Positions 1 to 7,865 of a stretch of DNA of 64,000 nucleotides are shown piece by piece. The DNA is taken from the NCBI RefSeq assembly GCF_003026285.1, contig NZ_PYOD01000019.1:25957-89956 (forward strand). The letters run 5' to 3'. The notes under the pieces were generated by a model. It was not told the DNA's origin. It worked only from the letters and a program-made list of their open reading frames with translations, and made no database searches. Positions within the stretch are counted from its first letter, which is position 1. Each line of letters opens with the position of its first letter. The translations under genes and the position numbers were made by a program. The stretch is from Photobacterium profundum. GTDB taxonomy: Bacteria; Pseudomonadota; Gammaproteobacteria; Enterobacterales; Vibrionaceae.

Positions 1-86
1 TCCATCGTCATTATTGTTGTAACGGAAATGTCCTGTTTTTCCTATGGTGATCAGTATCTATCTGATCTATGTGAGATTCACAAACG

Positions 87-341
87 ATGAATGAAAAAGA
101 GTTTTTACGCCTGAATGCTATTAGCGATGTTTGTAAGAAACGAATCCGACGATCAGATGCTGCAGGTATTCTGTCCTTGAGTGTTCGACAAGTTCAGCGA
201 CTGATCACTCGCTTTCGTCAGCTTGGCGCTGTTGGTATTACTCATCAACGCCGTGGTTTGCCATCTTCGAACAAAATTAATGAAGATGTTCGACTCAGAT
301 GCCTCGAGATAATGCGGGTAATAAAAAAGAAAATACCTTAA
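87..341 (+). pseudogene. N-terminal stub of an ISNCY/IS1202-type transposase
   Basis: The 84-codon frame reads as the N-terminal helix-turn-helix region of an ISNCY-type transposase: a basic N-terminus, then the SVRQVQRL recognition-helix pattern, then an RRGLPS basic stretch. Intact relatives run several hundred residues with a DDE domain; here the frame stops after 84 residues (ending KKKIP) and no DDE domain follows. The left end of the element probably lies within the first 86 bases but I cannot place it. This is a remnant and almost certainly inactive. A short DNA-binding protein is a less likely alternative. Confidence 0.6.
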
Positions 342-363
342 CTTACCCTAGCCTCTAGTTATG

Positions 364-389
364 ACCAAGCCCGCTATTGCGGGCTTGGT
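364..389. terminator. Hairpin between transposase stub and WYL-like gene
   Basis: Perfect 11-bp inverted repeat (ACCAAGCCCGC and its complement) around a TATT loop, four bases from the stop codon of the minus-strand gene. It probably ends that transcript, although the T-run is weak. Confidence 0.6.
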
Positions 390-392
390 ATA

Positions 393-683
393 TTATAGTT
401 GAGCGTAGATTCGTCTCAGGTTTCTATCACCACGTTTATAATCAGGTGGGTCGACTAAAAAGGTATCTGTTGTAATCTCAAGTTCTTGTATATTAGAAAT
501 GCTACACAAATCCCACTCATGTCCTAGAGTGACATGTTCACCTTGTGTTTGATAACATCTAAGAACTAAATTTCCTTTTGAAGATTCACCGACAGCCGCT
601 GGTTGAGCAACACGGGGGGAACCACTGTATGTAAATTTGATTTCTTGCCTATTTTCAATTGCTGAGATCAGAGTATCAATCAT
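393..683 (-). CDS. Small WYL-domain-like protein
   Basis: A 96-residue protein that resembles short, free-standing WYL-type modules: an N-terminal IDTLISAIENRQEIKFTY strand-helix, a central LRCYQTQGEH segment and a C-terminal YKRGDRNLRRIYAQL tail that I recognise from this small-protein group. WYL domains are usually ligand-sensing parts of regulators, but no DNA-binding domain is present here, so the role is unknown. The ATG follows a good AAAGGAG ribosome-binding site. It stands alone between an insertion-sequence stub and a gene relic, which suggests an accessory segment. Confidence 0.6.
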   Translation of the reverse strand: MIDTLISAIENRQEIKFTYSGSPRVAQPAAVGESSKGNLVLRCYQTQGEHVTLGHEWDLCSISNIQELEITTDTFLVDPPDYKRGDRNLRRIYAQL

Positions 684-770
684 ACAACGCTCCTTTAAAT
701 ACAGTAATCAACTTAACCTACGTTACACCCAACACCAAGATATTCAATAAGTTTCTACTCATTTTTCTGC

Positions 771-1137
771 TTATGTCCATCCACTCCCCATTCCAACGTC
801 ATGATCCGCTAACATCTTTTTAAACTCACTCAATACCGATGCATGTGCTTTATTGAACGGAAAAGTAGATGGCATATAATGAAAGTTTGCGGCTTTCGCC
901 CGACACTTGAACTCCTTACTCACTAATAGTTACATCAACTAGTTTGGTATACCCGTTAAAATCTCTGCCGCAACAGTACCAAATCCATTTGAGTGCTTTT
1001 CTGTTTAAAGTTGAGCATAACCATCCATTTATTTTCCTTTGATAATAATGAGTCGCTAAATTAGGTGACAAAATCCGAGACTTGGCCGATTTTTTTGCAA
1101 TTCCTCCTATTAACCGACATACATTTATGGAAACAGT
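771..1137 (-). pseudogene. Frameshifted gene relic, family not recognised
   Basis: On the minus strand one frame is open from about 1137 down to about 930 and reads a coherent protein-like sequence (including ALKWIWYCCGRDFNGYTKL and ending LVDVTISE before a stop). The sense then continues in a second frame from about 926 to a TAA at 771-773 (KCRAKAANFHYMPSTF ... DVGMGSGW). The simplest reading is one gene broken by a single indel near 925. No start with a ribosome-binding site is visible upstream. I do not recognise the family. The rest of the gap (684-770 and 1138-1340) shows nothing else. Confidence 0.4.
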
Positions 1138-1340
1138 TCACGCAAATGCAACCAATAAGCAATCTATTGAATATCTGTCAGGTGTCTTCTTGTGTGTGAA
1201 CTATCTTCTCTAGAGCGTCTCATCAAATAGATGTTCAGTTGTAACAAAATAGTACCGTCGATGGAGAGATGACCATACCTTCACTATTTACACACAACGA
1301 TCATTATTGCTTATTCCAATATCCAAAAGAAAGGATTCAC

Positions 1341-3185
1341 ATGTTTGATTTATTTTCTCGTAAAGATCCATCTCTTCCTCAAAATGACAGCCATCGCCAG
1401 CAAGAAAAGCGACAAGAACAACTGGTAAAAACACAGGAAAATTATGTTTGGGATTTGGAGAACCCAAATGTAGGACCTGTACCAATGGCAAAAGATGTAC
1501 CTCAAGACGCAAACCCAACGTTGACATGGACGATCATCGTTTTGAAGACCTTAATGCCGATTGTGGAGAACCTCGTATCCAACGTAAAAGACACCGCTGA
1601 ATTGGTAGACATTAAAAAAGGTGTGAATGAGGCCTCAGACGCGCTTGGTAGTTTGAAGCTAGGGCAACAATTGGCTTTTATTTCAAACACAACAGAGATG
1701 TTGAAATCACTGGTTGAGATATACCTCAGATTGGTTCGTGCAGAGGTCAAAGAGCATCGAGAGGATGAAGGCCTAGATGCTTATAAAGATCTTTTTCAAA
1801 AAATTCCGTTACCAGCAGTCGCTGCTGCTTTTCAACAAAATGACTGTTTTGCTCGTTATCGAGTCGCAGGCCAAAACCCCATGTTAATCAAAGGCGTTTC
1901 CAGTCTGGCTGATAATTTTCCGGTCAACGAAACTGATTATCAGAAAGTCATGGGGTTAGATGACTCATTAGCTGAGGCACTGGCTGAAAGCCGAGTATTT
2001 CTTTTGGACTATCATGAATTGAAGGTACTTGTCGATAACCCTCAAACCCCAGAGAAGCAAGTCTTCGCACCAATCGCATTATTCGCGCTACCCAAAGATA
2101 GAAAATCACTGATCCCAGTAGCTATTCAAAGCGGTCAAAACAAAGATGACTCCACAATCACCTATGCAGTACAGAATAATGATAATTCTTCAGAGTACTG
2201 GCAGTGGCAAGCAGCCATGACGATGGTGCAAGTTGCTGATGGTAATTATCATGAACTTTTTGTCCACCTTGGTCGTACTCACCTAGTTATTGAAGCTTTT
2301 ACAATCGCGACTAATCGCTGTCTTGCTGAATCTCATCCCATTAATGTATTACTGCTTCCCCATTTTGAAGGCACCTTATTCATCAATAATAGTGCTGCCG
2401 GCAGTCTAATCGCCGCAGGTGGCCCCATTGAAAGTATTTTTGGCGGAAAAATTAAAGCAACTCAAAATGCAGCAGGAACGGATCGACTCGGACTCGATTT
2501 TTATAGGTACATGCTCCCCAATGATTTGGCTACGAGGCAAGTAGGCAATAGGGATTTTTTACCTGATTATCCGTATCGTGATGACGCGACTTTGATTTGG
2601 GAAGCGATTCATAATTGGACTACGGCTTATACCAGTATTTACTATACTGATGATGCGACTGTGACCGAAGACTACGAATTGGCAGCATGGGCTGAGTCGT
2701 TAATGACAGAAGGTGCTATTAACGGATTTAAACCCATCACGACTCGTGAACAGCTCTCGGATGTGTTGACGATGATTATTTTCACCTCCAGCGCACAACA
2801 TGCAGCAGTTAATTTCCCACAACGTTCTTTGATGAGCTTCGCGCCAGCAGTAACCGGAGCTATCTGGGGTAAAGATCCGACAAATATTCAAACAGAAAAA
2901 GCTTGGTTACAAAACCTACCTCCGATGTCACAGTCTCTGGAGCAGCTTTCTTTGTTACAATTGCTAGGGGGCGTATATTATCGTCAACTCGGTGAGTATC
3001 GCAGCAACAACTTTCCTTATTTGGATTGGTTTGAGGATGACAGGATCACTGATCAAGGTGGACCGCTCAGTCAATTCCAAGCATCGTTAGCTGATATTGA
3101 ACAAACAATTAATATTCGTAACGAAACTCGTCAAGAATACAGTTTCTTATTACCAAGTAAAATCCCGCCAAGTATTAATATTTAA
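1341..3185 (+). CDS. Bacterial lipoxygenase (non-haem iron fatty-acid dioxygenase)
   Basis: Lipoxygenases insert O2 into polyunsaturated fatty acids. The iron-ligand set is complete: His309 and His314 in HLGRTH, followed by the family stretch ATNRCLAESHPINVLL; His487 and Asn491 in HAAVN; and a C-terminal isoleucine (Ile614, ending SINI). At 614 residues it matches compact bacterial enzymes; there is no PLAT domain and no convincing signal peptide, but an N-terminal helical segment (about 55-130) may form the membrane-facing lid known from Pseudomonas LoxA. I chose the ATG at 1341 because AAAGAAAGGA lies just upstream; an in-frame ATG at 1269 lacks such a site. The gene is monocistronic. Confidence 0.88.
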   Translation: MFDLFSRKDPSLPQNDSHRQQEKRQEQLVKTQENYVWDLENPNVGPVPMAKDVPQDANPTLTWTIIVLKTLMPIVENLVSNVKDTAELVDIKKGVNEASDALGSLKLGQQLAFISNTTEMLKSLVEIYLRLVRAEVKEHREDEGLDAYKDLFQKIPLPAVAAAFQQNDCFARYRVAGQNPMLIKGVSSLADNFPVNETDYQKVMGLDDSLAEALAESRVFLLDYHELKVLVDNPQTPEKQVFAPIALFALPKDRKSLIPVAIQSGQNKDDSTITYAVQNNDNSSEYWQWQAAMTMVQVADGNYHELFVHLGRTHLVIEAFTIATNRCLAESHPINVLLLPHFEGTLFINNSAAGSLIAAGGPIESIFGGKIKATQNAAGTDRLGLDFYRYMLPNDLATRQVGNRDFLPDYPYRDDATLIWEAIHNWTTAYTSIYYTDDATVTEDYELAAWAESLMTEGAINGFKPITTREQLSDVLTMIIFTSSAQHAAVNFPQRSLMSFAPAVTGAIWGKDPTNIQTEKAWLQNLPPMSQSLEQLSLLQLLGGVYYRQLGEYRSNNFPYLDWFEDDRITDQGGPLSQFQASLADIEQTINIRNETRQEYSFLLPSKIPPSINI

Positions 3186-3192
3186 CCAGAAT

Positions 3193-3219
3193 GAAGGCAA
3201 TAATTAATTTTTTGCCTTC
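3193..3219 (+). terminator. Weak hairpin after the lipoxygenase gene
   Basis: Inverted repeat GAAGGCAA / TTGCCTTC with an 11-base AT loop, eight bases after the stop. There is no proper T-run after the stem, so termination strength is doubtful. Confidence 0.4.
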
Positions 3220-3462
3220 ATAATTTGTCGGTGTGAATGCATTTTTTAAAATTGAATGCCACACCTACACACATTTTCTTTTAAGTAAACCCGAAAAATT
3301 CACTCTACATCTTATATGATAGGCGAGCTTTCTATTCAAATTACAATGTAACAACTCTTTCTCTACTTTTAAATACATGCAGCCTCTCTATTTATTACAT
3401 ACTCGCGCCTATTCATTTATTAATGTTTGATATGCTAATTACATTTGTAAAAAAGACAAATA

Positions 3463-3705
3463 ATGATGAAATGGATTTTACTAACAGCCTTGTTTTTTTG
3501 TTTTTCTTTAAATGCTAAAACTGTAGATCAATATATTAAGCAATACAAAAATCTACCATGTTCAGGGTTAGTAACAAAAATTAAAGATATAGATAAAAAA
3601 TATTCAATGGGTAATAAAAAGAAGAAAAAGGAATATCGAAAGCAGAAAAAATCGTTAAGAATACTGTATTCTGACTATAATTGTACCACCAAACAATATC
3701 GATGA
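3463..3705 (+). CDS. Small exported basic protein, unknown function
   Basis: An 80-residue frame with a clear signal peptide (MMKWILLTALFFCFSLNA, probable cleavage after NA) and a mature part of about 62 residues rich in lysine (KKKKKEYRKQKK near residues 52-63) with two cysteines (about 33 and 74) that could form a disulfide. I do not recognise the family. The start may be the first or second ATG. The ribosome-binding site is poor. It stands alone in an AT-rich region. Confidence 0.5.
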   Translation: MMKWILLTALFFCFSLNAKTVDQYIKQYKNLPCSGLVTKIKDIDKKYSMGNKKKKKEYRKQKKSLRILYSDYNCTTKQYR

Positions 3706-3751
3706 ATGATTGCGATATAACAAATTAAATCAGAAAACACAGTTCAATTAA

Positions 3752-3764
3752 GTGACAGTGTAAC
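3752..3764 (+). other. matS-type MatP site (one mismatch)
   Basis: GTGACAGTGTAAC differs from the matS consensus GTGACRNYGTCAC only at position 11. It lies between genes, about 500 bp from a perfect site. Confidence 0.6.
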
Positions 3765-3937
3765 CTTTAGAGTTTGATGGGAATCTTTAGCGTGAGTTGA
3801 ATCACTTCCCTAGCCTCTATACCCAACAACTAGTGACGCTCATCTAACTATTTGTATTCTTAACTATCACCTATAATTGTATAGGAGTAGTGTGGTTATT
3901 CAAGAATCCGATTGAACATTAATTGTCAGAGGTGATT

Positions 3938-4153
3938 ATGAGTTTGTTTTATGTTGATAAGAAAGCGCAAGATAATGGCGATCATGAAGTTCACACAGCA
4001 ACATGTACTCACAGCCCTGGTGTAAAAAACTGTGATCCTCTTGGGTACCACACAGCATGCAGTACTGCATTAAATGCCGCTAAAGAAATATATCCACAAT
4101 CTAATGGCTGCTATTACTGTTCATATTCAAGCTACACTTCTGAAGACAAGTAA
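3938..4153 (+). CDS. Small Cys/His-rich protein with HEVH motif
   Basis: A 71-residue protein beginning MSLFYVDKKAQDNGDHEVH. It belongs to a set of small proteins I recognise by the pattern N-G-D-H-E-V-H near the N-terminus, a middle LGYHTACSTAL segment and a C-terminal NGCYYCS motif; the function of the set is unknown to me. The spaced Cys and His residues could bind metal, but this is only inference. The start at 3938 follows AGAGGTG; an in-frame ATG at 3923 has no such site. It has no signal peptide and is followed by a terminator. Confidence 0.6.
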   Translation: MSLFYVDKKAQDNGDHEVHTATCTHSPGVKNCDPLGYHTACSTALNAAKEIYPQSNGCYYCSYSSYTSEDK

Positions 4154-4161
4154 GAACAGAT

Positions 4162-4196
4162 AAAGGGCTATTCACACTGATGATTGCCCTTTTTTA
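4162..4196 (+). terminator. Rho-independent terminator
   Basis: AAAGGGC / GCCCTTT stem followed by a T-run, nine bases after the stop of the HEVH-motif gene. Confidence 0.65.
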
Positions 4197-4253
4197 CCAA
4201 CAATCTGTATACATTTAGTCCCCCTTTATTTTCTTATACCCTCTAGATAAACA

Positions 4254-4266
4254 GTGACGGTGTCAC
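4254..4266. other. matS site, perfect match
   Basis: GTGACGGTGTCAC fits GTGACRNYGTCAC at every position. MatP, the protein that binds this site and organises the Ter macrodomain, is encoded about 6 kb away. Confidence 0.85.
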
Positions 4267-4437
4267 CTATTGCTTGTTCATTTCGTTTAAATAAAATGAA
4301 TAGTTATAATGTAACTAATTGTTTATAGATGCATTTAATATTTTAAGTTACTCTTTAATGTGAATTAATGCTTCGTAATGTATCGTAAATAGACGTTTTA
4401 ATTTATGGTTCGCTGCCTAATAATTAGGAGTTGAACC

Positions 4438-5118
4438 ATGCTTGTATTAAATGTTAAAAAATACACACCACTACTTGCTGTTATTCTTACAGCAACCTCT
4501 TTCAATACGACTGCGAACTCTGATTATGATTTCATATCTGGCGGGTTCCAGTTATCATCTTTTGATGAATATATTCCTACAGCCTTAGGTAAAAGTTACG
4601 ACTACACGACTGGGTACTACTTGCGTGGTAGCTGGAATTTTTATAATAATTTCTTTGCTGAAGTTCGCCATGACTCTACATCTAAAGACAGCTTATCGAT
4701 AACACAGACGACTGCTGGATTAGGCTATTTTCATCCTTTTACCGACAATTTTTCATTATATGGTCTTGTCGGTGTTGATGAAATTGATGTTCAATTCGAC
4801 ATCAATAAATTTGTGCATCAGGCTGATATTAGTATCTCAAGCATGAATGGCTATGTTGGAGCAAAAGACAATGCACTTACAGTAGAACTCGGTGCAAAAT
4901 TCAATGTTCTAGATGCTTGGCAAATTGAACCAGCAATCAGAATGGCCGATTATGACGAAAAAATGTATGAACTACGATTAGCAAATACTATTCGTATTAC
5001 GAAAAATATAGGTCTAGAGGCAAACTTTACTCACCGAGCATTAGGTGCGAATACATTTGGTCAAGTACAAAATATACGTGAGATGAACTACCAAGTGGGT
5101 ATGCGTTACACGTTCTGA
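4438..5118 (+). CDS. Outer-membrane beta-barrel protein
   Basis: A 226-residue protein with a signal peptide (about 1-27, cleavage near NTTANS) and alternating hydrophobic/polar strands ending in aromatic residues, finishing in MRYTF, the usual C-terminal phenylalanine of outer-membrane barrels. Size and pattern suggest an 8- to 10-strand barrel in the OmpA-like/OmpW-like size class. AGGAG precedes the ATG. It opens a run of five plus-strand genes that ends in a ToxR-like regulator, so it may be a target of that regulator, as porin-like genes are for ToxR. Ligand or function is unknown. Confidence 0.75.
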   Translation: MLVLNVKKYTPLLAVILTATSFNTTANSDYDFISGGFQLSSFDEYIPTALGKSYDYTTGYYLRGSWNFYNNFFAEVRHDSTSKDSLSITQTTAGLGYFHPFTDNFSLYGLVGVDEIDVQFDINKFVHQADISISSMNGYVGAKDNALTVELGAKFNVLDAWQIEPAIRMADYDEKMYELRLANTIRITKNIGLEANFTHRALGANTFGQVQNIREMNYQVGMRYTF

Positions 5119-5282
5119 TATTAGAAACTGTTGAAAAGGTGATCTTAGTATTGCCTTCTCATTTTATTATTATTAATTCACATGAATTAAATGATTCAAG
5201 GCTTCTTATAAACGCTGACTCTGGTAGATTTCTTCTTGGCTCACCCTCTAATTAAATAAACGAGCCGATAAGGAAGAAATAA

Positions 5283-5627
5283 ATGAAAATACAATTATTA
5301 AGCCTATCACTACTCTGCTCTTCACCTGTTTTCGCCCAAGATGTTACTTTAATTAACCCTTTTGAAGTACCAACGGTACATGAAAAGGCAACCATTGAGC
5401 ATTGGGAGAAAGCCCGTGATTTTCTTCAGACTCAACCTGGGTATGTTTCAACTCAACTGCATAAATCATTACAGCCTAATAGTACTTTCTTCTTGATCAA
5501 TATTGCTAAATGGGAATCTACAGAAGATTTTCAACGTGCTATTTCAAACATGCAAAAAGTAATTCCAGCACTAGAACTTGATGGTGTGAAGAATTATCCC
5601 GCCTTATATGAAGTCATTCGTAATTAA
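5283..5627 (+). CDS. Exported antibiotic-biosynthesis-monooxygenase-like (ABM) protein
   Basis: The 114 residues start with a signal peptide (MKIQLLSLSLLCSSPVFA) and continue as one ferredoxin-like ABM fold: INPFEVP, a helix with HWEKARDFLQTQPGYVS, then SLQPNSTFFLINIAKWESTEDFQRAI. Proteins of this fold include small monooxygenases and haem-degrading enzymes, mostly cytoplasmic; an exported form is unusual. No haem ligand can be assigned with certainty. The start follows AAGGAAG. The next gene begins 43 bp downstream on the same strand, so they are probably co-transcribed. Confidence 0.7.
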   Translation: MKIQLLSLSLLCSSPVFAQDVTLINPFEVPTVHEKATIEHWEKARDFLQTQPGYVSTQLHKSLQPNSTFFLINIAKWESTEDFQRAISNMQKVIPALELDGVKNYPALYEVIRN

Positions 5628-5670
5628 ACATATCACGATTGCTAATCATAATGTTAAAGAAGGATATACG

Positions 5671-6357
5671 ATGAAAGCTAAAACGATAATAAGATTAATT
5701 GCAGCCCCTTTATTACTAGTTAACGCTATGTCTGCCAATAGTGCAGCCTACGGTGTGAGTACCGAGTGGAAAACAGACGATCCTCAGCAGATATTTGAGA
5801 CGATGACTGCGCAAAAAAGTGCTTTTTCTCAGCTAGTAGAATCCGGAATTATTCACGATGTATTTGTTCGTAAAAGTGTTGTTGGTGATAAAGAATTCCC
5901 TATGATTCGTTTCGTTATTGAAGCTGATAATGAAGAGTCGGTAAAGAATATAATTAGCCAACTTCCCTTTTCTAAAAAAGACTTAGTCACAATTGTCGAT
6001 GCTAGAGATCTTGGGAACAAGTGGCTAAATACAGAACTAGTTCAAGAAAACTACGCGATTGAACTAGAATGGACAGATGCACATTCTCCCTACGTTGTAG
6101 ACCAAATTTTAGGTAAAGATTTACAGCAAGTTGTTGACTGGAATACCAGTGGCAAAGTGACATCTTCCTATCTGAATGTTCAAAAAATAGAAGATAAAAA
6201 TTCAGCCAACAATGAAAAGTTAAGGCCTATTTATTCAATTGCGGTATTAGCGAAAGATGAGAAAACAGCAACAGAGATGGCCATGAATCTTGAAGCTGTA
6301 AAATCTGGTTTGGCGACTGTAAAGATAATGCACCTAGGATTCAAAATGAACTTATAA
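5671..6357 (+). CDS. Exported protein with two ferredoxin-like (muconolactone-isomerase/ABM-type) repeats
   Basis: The 228 residues start with a signal peptide (to about residue 25, NSAA). Two similar halves follow: about 27-118 (YGVSTEWKTDD ... ARDLG) and about 128-226 (YAIELEWTDAH ... IMHLG). Each has the strand-helix-GxV-strand order of small dimeric ferredoxin-like proteins such as muconolactone isomerase, so this looks like a fused dimer. That fold call is inference from pattern only. I chose the ATG at 5671, preceded by AAGAAGGA; the longer frame from 5608 overlaps the upstream gene and hides the signal peptide. Confidence 0.55.
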   Translation: MKAKTIIRLIAAPLLLVNAMSANSAAYGVSTEWKTDDPQQIFETMTAQKSAFSQLVESGIIHDVFVRKSVVGDKEFPMIRFVIEADNEESVKNIISQLPFSKKDLVTIVDARDLGNKWLNTELVQENYAIELEWTDAHSPYVVDQILGKDLQQVVDWNTSGKVTSSYLNVQKIEDKNSANNEKLRPIYSIAVLAKDEKTATEMAMNLEAVKSGLATVKIMHLGFKMNL

Positions 6358-6458
6358 CGCTGTATTGATTGTTCTAATACCAATAAGATAAAATCACACT
6401 GCTTTCAGGTTTGTTCATTCAAACCTGTTTTTTTGTACCTGTCTATGAGTTAAAAACA

Positions 6459-7223
6459 ATGTTCAATGAGCAACCTTTGGCCACATATTCTACAATCGGC
6501 AATTATAATATTGATACTTTGACTCAAACTGTTACTCGTACAACCGATCAACAATCGATTAAATTATCAAAGTCTGAAATACTTATTGTTGCGTTATTAT
6601 CTTCGAACCATGGTGTTACGATTTGTAGAGAGCATTTACTTGAGTGTTGTTGGCCAGGAAAAGTCGTTACACATAGCTCTTTAACTGTTGCGATTAAAAA
6701 TATACGCAATGCTTTTGCGGTAATCGGTGAAGATAATATTATTGTTACCGAACCTAAAAAAGGTTACTCAATACGCCTGCAAGAAAATGATGCGCCATTA
6801 CATGCACCAAAATTATCCTCAAATGGTATCGGCCCTTTACCTGAAGCAGCACTACCACAGAACATTGAACAAACAACCTACGTTACAGAAAATAAAAAGT
6901 TAAACGTAAAATCAACGACTCTTCTTTTTGTTAAAAACCATTTTGTTTCCATTGTTTTTTTTCTACTCACGTTAGTTGTTTTCAGTAAGTATTTTTTATT
7001 TGTCGAGCATACCAGCGTGAATGGGAGAAGTACCTTATACGATGGTGTAGATATTCCAGAACGCATATCTTTATCGGTTAATAGTATTCCCAACGATATG
7101 TCAGAATTGATTGTGTATCCACTTGGTGGTCTTTGCTCATCTTTTCAAATTATCGGTTTCAATGATATGAGTATTGTAGATTTTACAGCAAAGATAGATC
7201 AAGGTGATTGCAACAATGAGTAA
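6459..7223 (+). CDS. ToxR-like membrane-bound transcription activator
   Basis: A 254-residue protein with the ToxR plan. Residues about 15-106 form an OmpR/ToxR-type winged helix (LSKSEILIVALL, then WPGKVVTHSSLTVAIKNIR, then VTEPKKGYSI). A linker follows, then one membrane segment (about 161-181) and a short periplasmic tail of about 70 residues with two cysteines (226 and 251), as in ToxR. It overlaps the next gene, a ToxS-like partner, by 8 bp. An upstream in-frame ATG (6411) is possible, but the similarity starts after the second one. It may instead be closer to TcpP or VtrA; ToxR itself is normally encoded elsewhere in these genomes. Confidence 0.75.
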   Translation: MFNEQPLATYSTIGNYNIDTLTQTVTRTTDQQSIKLSKSEILIVALLSSNHGVTICREHLLECCWPGKVVTHSSLTVAIKNIRNAFAVIGEDNIIVTEPKKGYSIRLQENDAPLHAPKLSSNGIGPLPEAALPQNIEQTTYVTENKKLNVKSTTLLFVKNHFVSIVFFLLTLVVFSKYFLFVEHTSVNGRSTLYDGVDIPERISLSVNSIPNDMSELIVYPLGGLCSSFQIIGFNDMSIVDFTAKIDQGDCNNE

Positions 7224-7662
7224 GTTAGTTGGAAAAATAATAACGGGAGTTGTACTTGCCCTATTGTTCATTGTTTTGTTTGGTTCAGCATCAGCCTTAT
7301 TAACTAAGAATTCATACCGCTTTTCTAGTCAGTATGATGGCTATGGAAAAGAAACACTAAAGATTACTTATAATCGCGGGCGTATGAAAATGCAGTTTAT
7401 AGGCAAAGACACTAAAAACGCTATCGTTATATCGAAGCAGTTTTTTGGTTTTTTCCTACGCTTTGGCTCACATTACTATTTATATGCAACGGAACAAGAC
7501 GGTGCAGAGAAACATCAAAGTTTTACAGTCCGTAGTTTCTTTATAAAGAATGTGAATAAGAGCGATGCTTTTTTGATTTCAGATCAGAGAGGCGTTTTTG
7601 TCGCAAAAAATGGATCACTAATTAATCTGAATAGTGTTCTTATTGGTACAAGTGGCTCATAA
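7216..7662 (+). CDS. ToxS/VtrC-like periplasmic partner of the ToxR-like activator
   Basis: The 148-residue protein has an N-terminal membrane anchor (about 8-28) and about 120 beta-rich periplasmic residues, the layout of ToxS, TcpH and VtrC. These partners stabilise their activator and, in VtrC, help build a bile-salt pocket. Assignment rests on topology and on gene arrangement: the ATG at 7216 lies inside the last codons of the activator gene, giving translational coupling. Sequence similarity to ToxS is not evident by eye. A GTG at 7204 is an alternative start. A terminator hairpin follows the stop. Confidence 0.6.
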   Translation: MSKLVGKIITGVVLALLFIVLFGSASALLTKNSYRFSSQYDGYGKETLKITYNRGRMKMQFIGKDTKNAIVISKQFFGFFLRFGSHYYLYATEQDGAEKHQSFTVRSFFIKNVNKSDAFLISDQRGVFVAKNGSLINLNSVLIGTSGS

Positions 7663-7667
7663 ATTAA

Positions 7668-7694
7668 TTGTTACAGCGTCACGCGCTGTAACAA
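7668..7694 (+). terminator. Terminator hairpin after the ToxR/S-like pair
   Basis: Perfect 11-bp stem (TTGTTACAGCG and its complement) with a five-base loop, five bases after the stop, followed by a pyrimidine-rich stretch. It contains a matS-type sequence. Confidence 0.65.
7670..7682 (-). other. matS-type MatP site (one mismatch) inside a terminator
   Basis: Read on the minus strand: GTGACGCTGTAAC, one mismatch (position 11) to GTGACRNYGTCAC. It overlaps the left arm and loop of the hairpin, so chance similarity is possible. A poorer match (two mismatches) lies at 7797-7809. Confidence 0.45.
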
Positions 7695-7865
7695 ACCCCT
7701 TCTTTTTCCGAGTTATAGATAAATCTATGGTGATATATAACGAAGCTGTTTAAATTTCTCATTAAAATAAAGTTATAGTGCATTAGGGCAGTCAGCGTGA
7801 CAGCGTAATCTATAGTACCAATGTTGAATGACTCTCTTTGATTGAAATCGTTAATACAACAATCA

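Noticed and set aside
7797..7809. GTGACAGCGTAAT as a matS
   Set aside because: Two mismatches; kept only as a remark.
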